From the NCBI GenBank assembly GCA_005887895.1, contig VBPC01000163.1, positions 1-45,808 of the forward strand: a stretch of 45,808 nt of DNA, in the 5' to 3' direction. Of this stretch, positions 25,256 through 32,687 are shown piece after piece. Origin of the DNA: Candidatus Rokuibacteriota bacterium. Its GTDB lineage: Bacteria > Methylomirabilota > Methylomirabilia > Rokubacteriales > CSP1-6. Positions within the stretch are counted from its first letter, which is position 1; every line of letters begins with the position of its first letter. Under the pieces are notes generated by a model, which saw only the letters and a program-made list of their open reading frames with translations, was not told where the DNA came from and ran no database searches. The position numbers were made by a program, and so were the translations under genes.

Positions 25256-26344
25256 TCAGGCGATCTGGTAGCGCTTGACCGTCGCCTGATCGAACGCCAG
25301 CCCCAGCCCCGGCTTCGCCGGTACGACGAGCTGACCGCGCTCGAGCTTCGGCGTCTCCTCGAACAGCTGCAGCGTCCACGGCATGTACTCGACGGTGAGG
25401 CCGTTGGGCGCCGCCGCCACGAGGTGCACGTGGATCTCCGGGACCAGATGACTGACTACCGGCAGGTTGAACGCCTCCGCCATGCCGGCCACCTTCATCC
25501 ACTGCGTGATGCCGCCCACGCGCAGGAGATCGATCATCGGGATGTCGATCGCGCGCGCCTCCAGCAGGTGACGGAACGGCGCGATGCCGTAGTGGTATTC
25601 GCCGGCCGCGATGGGGGTGGTGAGCGCGGCGGCGATGCGGGCCAGGCCGGGATAGTCGTCGTGCGCCGTCGGATCCTCGAGCCAGAAGAGGTGATGGGGC
25701 TCGATCCGGCGGCCGACCTCGATCGCGTGATCGACGCTCCACAGCTGGTTGATGTCGCACATGAGGTCGACGTCGGGGCCGATCGCCTCGCGCATCACGC
25801 GCACGCGCTCGACCGACGCCGCGATGCTGGGCTCGCTGCCGCACTGCATCTTCATCTGGCGGAAGCCCAGGTCGCGCAGGCGCGGGCCGGCCTTGGCCAG
25901 ATAGTCGATCGGATGCGGACGCATGAGGGCGCCGCTGGCGTAGGTCGGCACGCGCTCGCGCAGGCCGCCGAGCAGCGCGCACACCGACCAGCCCAGCGCC
26001 TTGCCCTTCAGGTCCCAGCACGCGATGTCGATGGCCGACAGCGCCAGCGTGAAGATGCCGCCGGGGCCCGAGCTGCCGGCCGCGCGGCGCAGCTTGGCGG
26101 CGATGGCCTCGGTCTGCGTCGGATCGTCGCCGACCACCAGCCGGGCCAGGCCGTCGACGGCGGCTCGCAGGGCGCCGGTCAGCGCGCCGCCGAAGAACGT
26201 GAGGCCGATGCCGACGAGGCCCTGATCGGTGCCGAGCTCCAGGGTGACGAACTCACGGGTGTCGGTCGGCGCCGGCAACCCGACGACGAGCGGGTTGTCG
26301 GCGGGCGTGCGGAGCAGATGCGTGGTGACGTGGGTGATCTTCAT
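25256..26344 (-). CDS. Enolase-superfamily (mandelate racemase-type) enzyme, second copy type
   Basis: A 362-residue protein, MKITHVTTHLLRTPADNPLV, with an N-terminal cap and barrel. Motifs are ALSAIDIACWDLKGKALG, FRQMKMQCGSE (catalytic lysine region), LMCDINQLWSVD and FWLEDPTAHDDY (metal ligands), AAGEYHYG, and SHLVPEIHVHL with the catalytic histidine. The pattern fits the MR/rhamnonate-type dehydratase subgroups. It differs clearly from the gene at 19361, so it is not a recent duplicate. It stands alone on the minus strand, between the exported small protein and the STN-HEAT operon. Substrate unknown. Confidence 0.87.
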   Translation of the reverse strand: MKITHVTTHLLRTPADNPLVVGLPAPTDTREFVTLELGTDQGLVGIGLTFFGGALTGALRAAVDGLARLVVGDDPTQTEAIAAKLRRAAGSSGPGGIFTLALSAIDIACWDLKGKALGWSVCALLGGLRERVPTYASGALMRPHPIDYLAKAGPRLRDLGFRQMKMQCGSEPSIAASVERVRVMREAIGPDVDLMCDINQLWSVDHAIEVGRRIEPHHLFWLEDPTAHDDYPGLARIAAALTTPIAAGEYHYGIAPFRHLLEARAIDIPMIDLLRVGGITQWMKVAGMAEAFNLPVVSHLVPEIHVHLVAAAPNGLTVEYMPWTLQLFEETPKLERGQLVVPAKPGLGLAFDQATVKRYQIA

Positions 26345-26402
26345 GAAGCCCTCCCTCGCTGGTCGACTAGACTACGCAACCGGCGAGGCGAGGGCCATCG
26401 TT

Positions 26403-26433
26403 CGGAGCGCCCCGCCGCAGCCGGGGCGCTCCG
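26403..26433. repeat. Palindromic repeat CGGAGCGCCCCG-N7-CGGGGCGCTCCG
   Basis: A perfect 12-bp stem with loop CCGCAGC, 17 bases beyond the stop of the Pro/Tyr-rich exported protein and about 60 bases before the start of the enolase-superfamily gene on the same strand. It shares the GGAGCGCCCCG arm with 21823-21851. It may terminate the upstream gene. Confidence 0.6.
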
Positions 26434-26450
26434 CGATTCTGGGGCAGCTG

Positions 26451-26843
26451 CTAGCGGTGGCGCTCCCAGCCATCCCGGTCCCAGCGATGGCCCCAGCCGT
26501 GGTAGCGCGGCGCGTACACGAAGCGCGGGCCGTAATAGACGGGCGGCGCCGGATAGTACGCCACGGGCGGTGGCGGCGGCGCCACGTACACCGGACGCGG
26601 CGGCGTCACGTAGACGGGCGCCGGCGGCGCGACGTAGACGGGCGCGGGCGCGTAGACCGGCGGCGAGGCGACGACGACCGGCGCCGGGGCAGCGAGCGCG
26701 CCGAACACGCCGGTGCCCGACAGGATCTGGTTGAACACCGCGAAGGCGCCGAGGCCGAGGGCGGCGTCGGTCGCTGAGCCGGCCAGAGCCACGCCGGGGA
26801 GCAGGAGCACCGCCAGCATCACCGCAAGACCGAACGGCTTCAT
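26451..26843 (-). CDS. Small exported Pro/Val/Tyr-rich repeat protein
   Basis: A 130-residue protein. The signal peptide MKPFGLAVMLAVLLLPGVALA ends at a likely cleavage site near residue 21. Residues 53-105 are a low-complexity tract of PVYVAPP / PVYVTPP / PVYVAPPPPP units ending in YYPAPPVYYGPRFVY, and the C-terminus is His/Trp/Arg-rich (YHGWGHRWDRDGWERHR). I recognise no family function; such tracts occur in envelope-associated proteins with extended structure. It is divergent from the aldo/keto reductase gene and is followed by a palindrome. The tidy signal peptide and a ribosome site (AGGAGGAATGCG... region just upstream of ATG) support a real gene. Confidence 0.7.
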   Translation of the reverse strand: MKPFGLAVMLAVLLLPGVALAGSATDAALGLGAFAVFNQILSGTGVFGALAAPAPVVVASPPVYAPAPVYVAPPAPVYVTPPRPVYVAPPPPPVAYYPAPPVYYGPRFVYAPRYHGWGHRWDRDGWERHR

Positions 26844-26941
26844 CGCATTCCTCCTTGCCGGTCGGCCGGCCCTGGAGCATCGCTTCTGGTGGCTTGGACG
26901 GCGCCCGGGCGTCAGCTATTCGACGGGGTATGCTCGCAGCC

Positions 26942-27835
26942 ATGGAGCGCTGCCGATTCGGTCGGACCGACATGACCGTCAGCGTGCTCGGCTTCGGCGG
27001 TTCGGAGATCGGCTATCAGCGGGTGAGCGAGCGCAGCGTGGCGCGCCTGCTCGGCGGCGCGCTCGACGCGGGGCTCAACGTGATCGACACCGCCGAGTGC
27101 TACGAGGACAGCGAGGTGCTGATCGGCCGGGCGGTGGGGGCGCGGCGGCGAGAGTTCCATCTCTTCTCGAAGTGTGGCCACGCGCGCGGCTGGAGCCGGG
27201 CCGACTGGCGGCCGTCGGCGTTGCTCCACAGCATCGAGCGCAGCCTCGAGCGCCTGGCGACCGACCGCCTCGACCTGATCCAGCTGCACAGCTGCTCGCT
27301 GGCCGAGCTCCGCAAGGGCGACGTCATCGCGGCGCTCGAGCGGGCGCGCGAGCGCGGGCTCACGCGCTACATCGGCTACAGCGGCGACGGCGAGGCGGCG
27401 CGCTTCGCGGTCGAGTGCGGGCGCTTCGACGCGCTGCAGACGTCGGTCAGCATCGCCGACCAGGAGGCGATCGACCTCACGCTGCCGCTGGCCCGCGCGC
27501 GCGGCCTCGGCGTCATCGCCAAGCGCCCCCTTGCCAACGCCGCGTGGCGTTACGCGCGCAAGCCGGCGGAGCCGTACTATCAACCGTACTGGACACGGCT
27601 ACGGGCGCTCGACTACGAGTTCCTGCGCGCCCGGGCCGGCGGCGCCGCGACCGCGCTGCGCTTCACGCTGAGCGTGCCGGGCGTGCATACCGCGATCGTG
27701 GGCACCACCAGGCCGGAGCGCTGGGGGCAGAACGCCGCGGCGCTCGAGGCCGGTGCTCTGGGCGCCGAGGAGTTCGCTCGGATTCGCGCCCGCTGGCGCG
27801 AGGTCGCCGAGCCGTCGTGGACGGGGCAGGTGTAA
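26942..27835 (+). CDS. Aldo/keto reductase
   Basis: A 297-residue TIM-barrel protein starting MERCRFGRTDMTVSVLGFGG. The catalytic tetrad is visible as Asp and Tyr in NVIDTAECYEDSE, Lys in FHLFSKCGHARG and His in LDLIQLHSCS. The NADPH-binding C-terminal segment includes SVPGVHTAIVGTTRPE. Family members reduce aldehydes and ketones with NADPH. An in-frame ATG 12 bases upstream (26930) is also possible. It precedes the YVWV-repeat lipoprotein and LLM genes on the plus strand and is divergent from the Pro-rich exported protein. Confidence 0.9.
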   Translation: MERCRFGRTDMTVSVLGFGGSEIGYQRVSERSVARLLGGALDAGLNVIDTAECYEDSEVLIGRAVGARRREFHLFSKCGHARGWSRADWRPSALLHSIERSLERLATDRLDLIQLHSCSLAELRKGDVIAALERARERGLTRYIGYSGDGEAARFAVECGRFDALQTSVSIADQEAIDLTLPLARARGLGVIAKRPLANAAWRYARKPAEPYYQPYWTRLRALDYEFLRARAGGAATALRFTLSVPGVHTAIVGTTRPERWGQNAAALEAGALGAEEFARIRARWREVAEPSWTGQV

Positions 27836-27904
27836 ACGCTCCGCGGCGCTCGGGCGTCGAAGCGGGCAAGGGCGATTTCCGGTCGCGAGACGGAGGACCG
27901 CGCG

Positions 27905-28228
27905 TTGAGTGGACAGATCGTGCGTCGAATGGTGGTGGGCGGATGCGTCGGACTGCTGCTCTCCGGGTGCGTCGTGGCCGAGCCGCGGCCGGTGGTCGTG
28001 GCGGCGCCGCCCCCGCCGCCGCCGGTGCAGGCCGAAGTCGTGCCGGTTCCACCGGCGCCGGGCTACGTCTGGGTCGCGGGCCACTGGGCGTGGCGCGGCC
28101 GCAACTACGTGTGGGTGCCGGGCCACTACGCCGTGCCGGCCCAGCCCGGCTACGTCTGGGTCGCCCCGCACTGGGCGCCGCGCGGAGGCGGCTGGGTGTG
28201 GGTCGAAGGGCACTGGCGCGCCCGGTAG
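27905..28228 (+). CDS. YVWVxGHW repeat-containing lipoprotein
   Basis: About 107 residues from a TTG at 27905; GTG 27920 or ATG 27929 are alternative starts. The lipobox LLLSGC places the mature N-terminal cysteine near residue 22, so it is probably an outer-membrane or periplasmic lipoprotein. After a proline spacer come four aromatic repeats, GYVWVAGHW, NYVWVPGHY, GYVWVAPHW and GWVWVEGHW. This is the YXWGXW/BcpO-like repeat family of unknown function. It lies 10 bases before the LLM oxidoreductase start and 70 after the aldo/keto reductase. Confidence 0.8.
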   Translation: MSGQIVRRMVVGGCVGLLLSGCVVAEPRPVVVAAPPPPPPVQAEVVPVPPAPGYVWVAGHWAWRGRNYVWVPGHYAVPAQPGYVWVAPHWAPRGGGWVWVEGHWRAR

Positions 28229-28238
28229 TGGGCGTCTG

Positions 28239-29201
28239 ATGCGCGTCGGCATCCTCATCCCGACCCGCGGCGTCGTCATGCAGTCGGCGCGGCGGCCGCC
28301 GCTCGAGGAATGCTGGACGATGGCGCGGCTCGCCGACGAGACCGGCTACGACGCCGTGTGGGTCGGCGATAGCGTGGTGGCCAAGCCGCGCCTGGAGCCG
28401 CTCACCACGCTCGCCTATCTCGCCGGCATCACGACGCGCGTGCGGCTCGGCACCGCGGTGCTGCTGCCGGCGCTGCGCCATCCGGTCGTGCTCGCGCACC
28501 AGATCGCCAACGTCGACCAGATCTCGCGCGGGCGCGTCGTGCTCGGCCTGGGTGTGGGCTGGAGCCTGCCGTCGGCCGAGCGCGAGTGGGCGGCCTGCGG
28601 CGCCCACCACAAGCGCCGCGTGCGGCGCCTCGAAGAGCACGTGGAGGTCTGGCGTCTGCTGTGGCGTGGCGAGCCCGTGATGCGGGCGGGAGAAGACTGG
28701 ACGCTGGAGGACCACACGATCGGGCCGCTGCCGTGGACGGCGGCTGGCCCGCCGGTGCTCATCACCGCCGGCAACCGCGGTGAGCTGCTGGACGCGCAGT
28801 TCGACCGGTTCGCCCGGCTGGGCGACGGCATCATCACCACCTACATCGACGCCGAGGAGTGCCGGCTCGTGCGCGAGCGCGCCGAGGAGGCGATGGCGCG
28901 TCGCGGGCGGCCGCGCGCCGACTTCCCGCTGTGCGTGTACACGACCGTGCGGATGGACGACGACCCGCGCGCGGCCGAGCGCGACACGCGGGCGTTCCTG
29001 GACGCCTATTACGGCGGCGGCGTCCACCAGCGCGGCACGATGGGCCTCGGGCCGGCCGACGTGGTGATCGCCGCCCTCCGTCGCTACGCCGCGGCCGGCG
29101 TCACCGACCTCTGCGTACGCTTCATCGGCCACGACCAGCTCGCCCAGCTCGAGCGCTTCACGCGCGAGGTCCTGCCGGTGCTGGCGAGTATTTCCCGGTG
29201 A
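28239..29201 (+). CDS. LLM-class (F420/FMN-dependent) oxidoreductase
   Basis: A 320-residue luciferase-like TIM barrel from the ATG at 28239. Landmarks are MRVGILIPTRGVVMQS, GYDAVWVGDSVVAKPRLEPL, RVRLGTAVLLPALRHPVVLAHQ and GRVVLGLGVGW, which form the flavin/F420-binding side of the barrel. It is distinct from the LLM enzyme at 8115. The frame is open upstream over the lipoprotein gene, but that is out-of-frame sequence. Its 3' end overlaps the converging fumarylacetoacetase-family gene by 44 bases. Substrate unknown. Confidence 0.85.
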   Translation: MRVGILIPTRGVVMQSARRPPLEECWTMARLADETGYDAVWVGDSVVAKPRLEPLTTLAYLAGITTRVRLGTAVLLPALRHPVVLAHQIANVDQISRGRVVLGLGVGWSLPSAEREWAACGAHHKRRVRRLEEHVEVWRLLWRGEPVMRAGEDWTLEDHTIGPLPWTAAGPPVLITAGNRGELLDAQFDRFARLGDGIITTYIDAEECRLVRERAEEAMARRGRPRADFPLCVYTTVRMDDDPRAAERDTRAFLDAYYGGGVHQRGTMGLGPADVVIAALRRYAAAGVTDLCVRFIGHDQLAQLERFTREVLPVLASISR

Positions 29202-30105
29202 GTTGCGGCGTCGTTCCCTCCTGAGCCTTGTTCTGGCGATCGAGGCGGGTTTCGCGCGCCCAGGTGCGCTTGAGGTCGTCGCGGACGCCGAAGGTCAGCC
29301 GGCCGAGGCCATCGACCTCGAGCTCGACGCGGTCGCCGTTCTGGAAGCCGCTGAGGCCGCGATGGTTGGTGCCGGTGGCCACGATGTCGCCGGGCTCGAG
29401 GGCGTGGATCGACGTGACCCACTCCAGGCAGCGCGGGATCTTGTGGGCCATGTCGCTGGTGTTGAAGTTCTGCTTGAGCTCACCGTTGACCCACAGGCGG
29501 ATCTGGACGCTGTGCGGGTCGCGGATCTCGTCGGCGGTGACGAGACAGGGTCCGATCGGGGCGAAGGTGTCGCGCGACTTCATCTGGTAGAACGTGTTGC
29601 CGGCCGGCGGCAGCCCGCGCGCGGAGCCGTCGATGAAGTTGGTGTAGCCGAAGACGTAGCTCATGGCCTCCGCCGCGCGCACGTGGGAGGCGCGCCGGCC
29701 GATCACCAGCGCCACCTCCGCCTCGCCCTCGAAGATCGTGGCGGGGACGTCGGGCAGCACCATGGTGTCGCCGTCGCCGATGACGGCGTTCGGGGACTTG
29801 TGGAACGCGTTGATGGGTGCGGGCTCGGCGCGCGTGCCGTCCTCCATGTAGTTCACCGCCATCGCGACGATGTTGTACGGCTTCGGCAGGGGAGGGCGGA
29901 TCCTGACCTGGCCGACCGGCACGCCCCGGCCCCGCCCGACCGCGTCCGCCAGGCGCCCCTGGTAGTCGGCGAACCGCTCGATCAGCCCGCTGACGAGATC
30001 GTGCGGCCCGGTGTGCGGAATGTCGCGGACCACCTGCGACACGTCGACGACCGCGTCGCCCGTGAGCACGCCCAGTCTGAAGTCGTCGAAGAAGAGGAGC
30101 TTCAC
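29158..30105 (-). CDS. Fumarylacetoacetate hydrolase (FAA/MhpD) family protein
   Basis: A 315-residue protein from the GTG at 30103-30105. The C-terminal catalytic domain shows PLPKPYNIVAMAVNYMEDG, the metal-ligand motif TIFEGEAEVALVIGRRA, GYTNFIDGSARGLP, KSRDTFAPIGPCLV and EPGDIVATGTNHRG, the standard order for FAH-family hydrolases and decarboxylases, which use Mg or Mn. They split C-C bonds in breakdown of aromatic-derived acids. It lies four bases downstream of the streptogramin-lyase-like gene on the same strand, so the two are one operon. The C-terminal 14 codons overlap the converging LLM gene. Confidence 0.9.
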   Translation of the reverse strand: MKLLFFDDFRLGVLTGDAVVDVSQVVRDIPHTGPHDLVSGLIERFADYQGRLADAVGRGRGVPVGQVRIRPPLPKPYNIVAMAVNYMEDGTRAEPAPINAFHKSPNAVIGDGDTMVLPDVPATIFEGEAEVALVIGRRASHVRAAEAMSYVFGYTNFIDGSARGLPPAGNTFYQMKSRDTFAPIGPCLVTADEIRDPHSVQIRLWVNGELKQNFNTSDMAHKIPRCLEWVTSIHALEPGDIVATGTNHRGLSGFQNGDRVELEVDGLGRLTFGVRDDLKRTWARETRLDRQNKAQEGTTPQLTGKYSPAPAGPRA

Positions 30106-30109
30106 GGCG

Positions 30110-31069
30110 TCACTTCGTGCGATAGACGACGAGCCGATCGGCGCCGGACTCCGGCGCCCACACCTCGCCGGGGCGCCCGAGGATCTGGCGCACGTTCGCG
30201 CCGCCGCGCTCGCTCGGAAACGCCTGGAACTTCTCGGTCTCCGGGTCGAAGCGGACCATCGCGTTCGCCCCCCAGTCGGAGAGCCAGACCATGTCCTTGT
30301 CGTCCACGTAGACGGCATAGGCGCGCGGCGCTGCGCCGGGGAGCCTCCACGTCTTCCAGGCGCTCGTCGCCGGATCGTAGCGGCTCACGTTCCCGGAGTT
30401 CCACTCGCTGACCCAGATCCGGCCCTTCCCGTCCGACCAGACGCGGCGCGCGCCCTGGTCCTTCGTCGGCGGTTCGATGACCGTGGCGCCGCCCGTGTCG
30501 AGGTCCACGCGCGCGATGTGGCTGCCGGCGAGCGAGGCGTAGTACACGGCGCCGTCCGGCGTCGTCGCGATGCCGTAGGGGCCGCGGCCGCGCGGGGCGT
30601 CCCAGACCTGCATCGCGCCGCTGTTCGGGTCGAGCCGGCCGTAGACGCCGCTCTGGCCGGTGAACCAGACGCGGCCACGCTTGTCAAAGGTCAGCGTGTT
30701 GAGGTTCGCGTAACCGCGCGCTTCGGGCAGCGGCCAGCGCCTCACCGCGCGGGTCTGCGGATCGACGCGGACGATCGCGTTGGTGCCGCCCTCCGTGACC
30801 CACGGCGCGCCGTCCGGCCCGACGATCACGCCGTGCGGGGCGGCGCCCGCGCCGAGCGGGATCAGCTCGACCTTGCCGGTGGCGGGATCGAGCCGCCCGA
30901 GCTGCCCCGCGCGCTGGGCCGTGTACCAGACGACGCCGTCGGCGCCGACCGCGACGTCGTGCGGCCCGCCGCCCTTCGGTAGCTCGTACGCCTGCACGAC
31001 GACTTCGGCCCGCGCGGCGGGCGGCAGCAGGAGCAGGACGACGACGAGCGCGAGCCGCGTGAGGCGCAT
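30110..31069 (-). CDS. Exported virginiamycin B lyase (streptogramin lyase)-like beta-propeller
   Basis: A 319-residue protein starting MRLTRLALVVVLLLLPPAARA, a clear signal peptide. Repeated blades contain GPHDVAVGADGVVWYTAQ, GAPWVTEGGTNAIVRVDP, GRVWFTGQSGVYGRLDP and GRIWVSEWNSGNVSRYDP, the Vgb-type NHL-like propeller. Real Vgb opens streptogramin B rings by elimination; most genomic homologues, including this exported one, probably act on other lactones or as sensors. A good ribosome site (GGAGCTC) lies just before the ATG. It is divergent from the PIG-L gene and operonic with the FAA hydrolase. Confidence 0.85.
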   Translation of the reverse strand: MRLTRLALVVVLLLLPPAARAEVVVQAYELPKGGGPHDVAVGADGVVWYTAQRAGQLGRLDPATGKVELIPLGAGAAPHGVIVGPDGAPWVTEGGTNAIVRVDPQTRAVRRWPLPEARGYANLNTLTFDKRGRVWFTGQSGVYGRLDPNSGAMQVWDAPRGRGPYGIATTPDGAVYYASLAGSHIARVDLDTGGATVIEPPTKDQGARRVWSDGKGRIWVSEWNSGNVSRYDPATSAWKTWRLPGAAPRAYAVYVDDKDMVWLSDWGANAMVRFDPETEKFQAFPSERGGANVRQILGRPGEVWAPESGADRLVVYRTK

Positions 31070-31113
31070 GGTGAGCTCCTCCATTTCTTAGGCGTAGTGT
31101 ACCCTGTCCCCCG

Positions 31114-31848
31114 ATGCCCCGCGCCGACCGCAAGCCGCACACGCTCGCGGCGTCCCTCCGCCGGATCCTCTGCGTCTCCGCCCACCCGGACGACAACGAG
31201 TTCACGGTCGCGGGAAGCGTCGCCCGGTGGGCGCGGGAGGGCCGCGACGTTGCCTTCTGCCTGGTCACGAGCGGGGGCGCCGGCACGAACGAGCACACGC
31301 CCCGGTCGGAAGGCCTCATCCCGAGACGCGAGCAGGAATCGCGGGAGGCGGCGCGGATCCTGGGCGTCAAGGACGTCGTGCTCCTCGGCTACACGGACGG
31401 CGCCCTCGAGCCCACGCTGGCGCTGCGCCGCGACCTCACGCGCGTCATCCGTCAGCAGCGTCCCGACGTGGTGGTGTGCAGCGATCCGACGCCGCGCTGG
31501 TACGGTGACAACTATCTCAACCACCCCGACCACCGGGCCGTCGCCAGCGCCGCGCTCGACGCGGTGTTTCCGTCCGCCGAGACGCGAGCGATCTTCCCCG
31601 AGCTCCTGGGCGAGGGCCTCGAGCCCCACAAGGTCAAGGAGGTCCTGATCGTGGGGGCGCTCGAGCCGAACGCGTGGATCGACATCGGCGACACCTTCGA
31701 CGTCAAGTGCGCGGCGCTCCGGGCGCACGCGTCCCAGGTCGGCGGGGGAGAGTGGGTCGAGGGGCTCCTGCGCGGCTGGGGCGAGCGCGAGGGCAAGCGC
31801 GTCGGCGCGCGCTACGCGGAGGCCTTCCGCCGGCTGGTGCTCTCCTGA
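31114..31848 (+). CDS. PIG-L/LmbE family deacetylase
   Basis: A 244-residue protein with the zinc motif CVSAHPDDNEFTVAGS near residue 25 (family AHPDDE) and the downstream LNHPDHRAVASAA with the final histidine. A central KDVVLLGYTDGALEP block is typical. These enzymes remove acetyl groups from GlcNAc-linked molecules such as GlcNAc-inositol, bacillithiol or mycothiol intermediates, or small carbohydrate amides. It is divergent from the Vgb-like gene and converges with the alpha/beta hydrolase 20 bases away. Substrate unknown. Confidence 0.9.
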   Translation: MPRADRKPHTLAASLRRILCVSAHPDDNEFTVAGSVARWAREGRDVAFCLVTSGGAGTNEHTPRSEGLIPRREQESREAARILGVKDVVLLGYTDGALEPTLALRRDLTRVIRQQRPDVVVCSDPTPRWYGDNYLNHPDHRAVASAALDAVFPSAETRAIFPELLGEGLEPHKVKEVLIVGALEPNAWIDIGDTFDVKCAALRAHASQVGGGEWVEGLLRGWGEREGKRVGARYAEAFRRLVLS

Positions 31849-31868
31849 GCTCGGACCGCGGGCGTGTG

Positions 31869-32687
31869 TCAGGCGAAGCCGAGGAAGTCCTTCAGGGCGG
31901 CGAGGACGGCCTCGGGGTTGTCCTCGTGCAGCGTGTGGACCGCACGCGGGATCTCGATCAGCGTCCCGCGCGGGAGCTCCTTCGCCATCCGCTCGGCGAC
32001 GTCGCGGTCGAGCACATGGCTCTCCGCCCCCCGCAGCACCAGGGTCGGCGACGTGATCGCGCGCAGGATGGCCCACCAGTCGACGTCCGCCTGGGAGCGG
32101 CGCTCCTTGATGCTCGGGTGCCAGGCCCACACCAGCGCCCCGTCGGCGCGCTGCCGGAGGCTAGACGAGACGACCCAGCGGTAGTAGTGGATGCCGGGGT
32201 ACGGATTCGCGCGGTGGAGGTGCTGCGCCGCCTGCTCGATGCTCTCCCAGGTGTCGGGCTCGGCCGGCCCGGCCGAGGGGAGCGCCGCGCGCGTGCTGAT
32301 CTCGGGACCGATGTCCACGACGACCAGCGTCCGGACGCGGTCGGGTCGCTTGGCGGCGAAGTACATCGCGTTCCGGCCGCCCATCGAGAGCCCGACGAGG
32401 ACCAGCGAGGTCAGGCCGAGCTGGTCGACGACGCCGGCGATGTCGTCGAACGCCGCGACCGCGTTGTAGACGTCCGCCGGATCGCTGTCTCCGTGACCGC
32501 GCTGGTCGAGCGCGTAGACGTGAAAGTGCGGCTGCAGCGCGAGGCTGAGGGTGTCCCAGGCGTGCGCGTGCCCCGTGAACCCGTGCAGGAGCAGGAGCGG
32601 CGTGCGATCGCCGCCACCCCAGTCGAGGACGTGGAGCCGAAGCCCGTTGACGGCCAGATGGCGGCTGAGCGGCCGGAGGAGGTTCAT
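31869..32687 (-). CDS. Alpha/beta-fold hydrolase
   Basis: A 272-residue hydrolase. LLLLHGFTGHAHAWD supplies the oxyanion loop, S101 in VLVGLSMGGRNAM is the nucleophile, and DQRGHGDSDPADVYN follows beta-4. The catalytic histidine is likely in RAVHTLHEDNPEAV. Proteins of this class include esterases and C-C hydrolases of aromatic catabolism. Its ATG overlaps the stop of the solute-binding protein gene (ATGA, 32684-32687), so it is coupled to it, which suggests that it acts on the imported substrate. Start and end are well supported. Confidence 0.9.
   Translation of the reverse strand: MNLLRPLSRHLAVNGLRLHVLDWGGGDRTPLLLLHGFTGHAHAWDTLSLALQPHFHVYALDQRGHGDSDPADVYNAVAAFDDIAGVVDQLGLTSLVLVGLSMGGRNAMYFAAKRPDRVRTLVVVDIGPEISTRAALPSAGPAEPDTWESIEQAAQHLHRANPYPGIHYYRWVVSSSLRQRADGALVWAWHPSIKERRSQADVDWWAILRAITSPTLVLRGAESHVLDRDVAERMAKELPRGTLIEIPRAVHTLHEDNPEAVLAALKDFLGFA

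Noticed and set aside
26520-26690. CRISPR-like or tandem repeat array
   Set aside because: The periodic sequence encodes the PVYVAPP repeats of an exported protein; units are short and coding.
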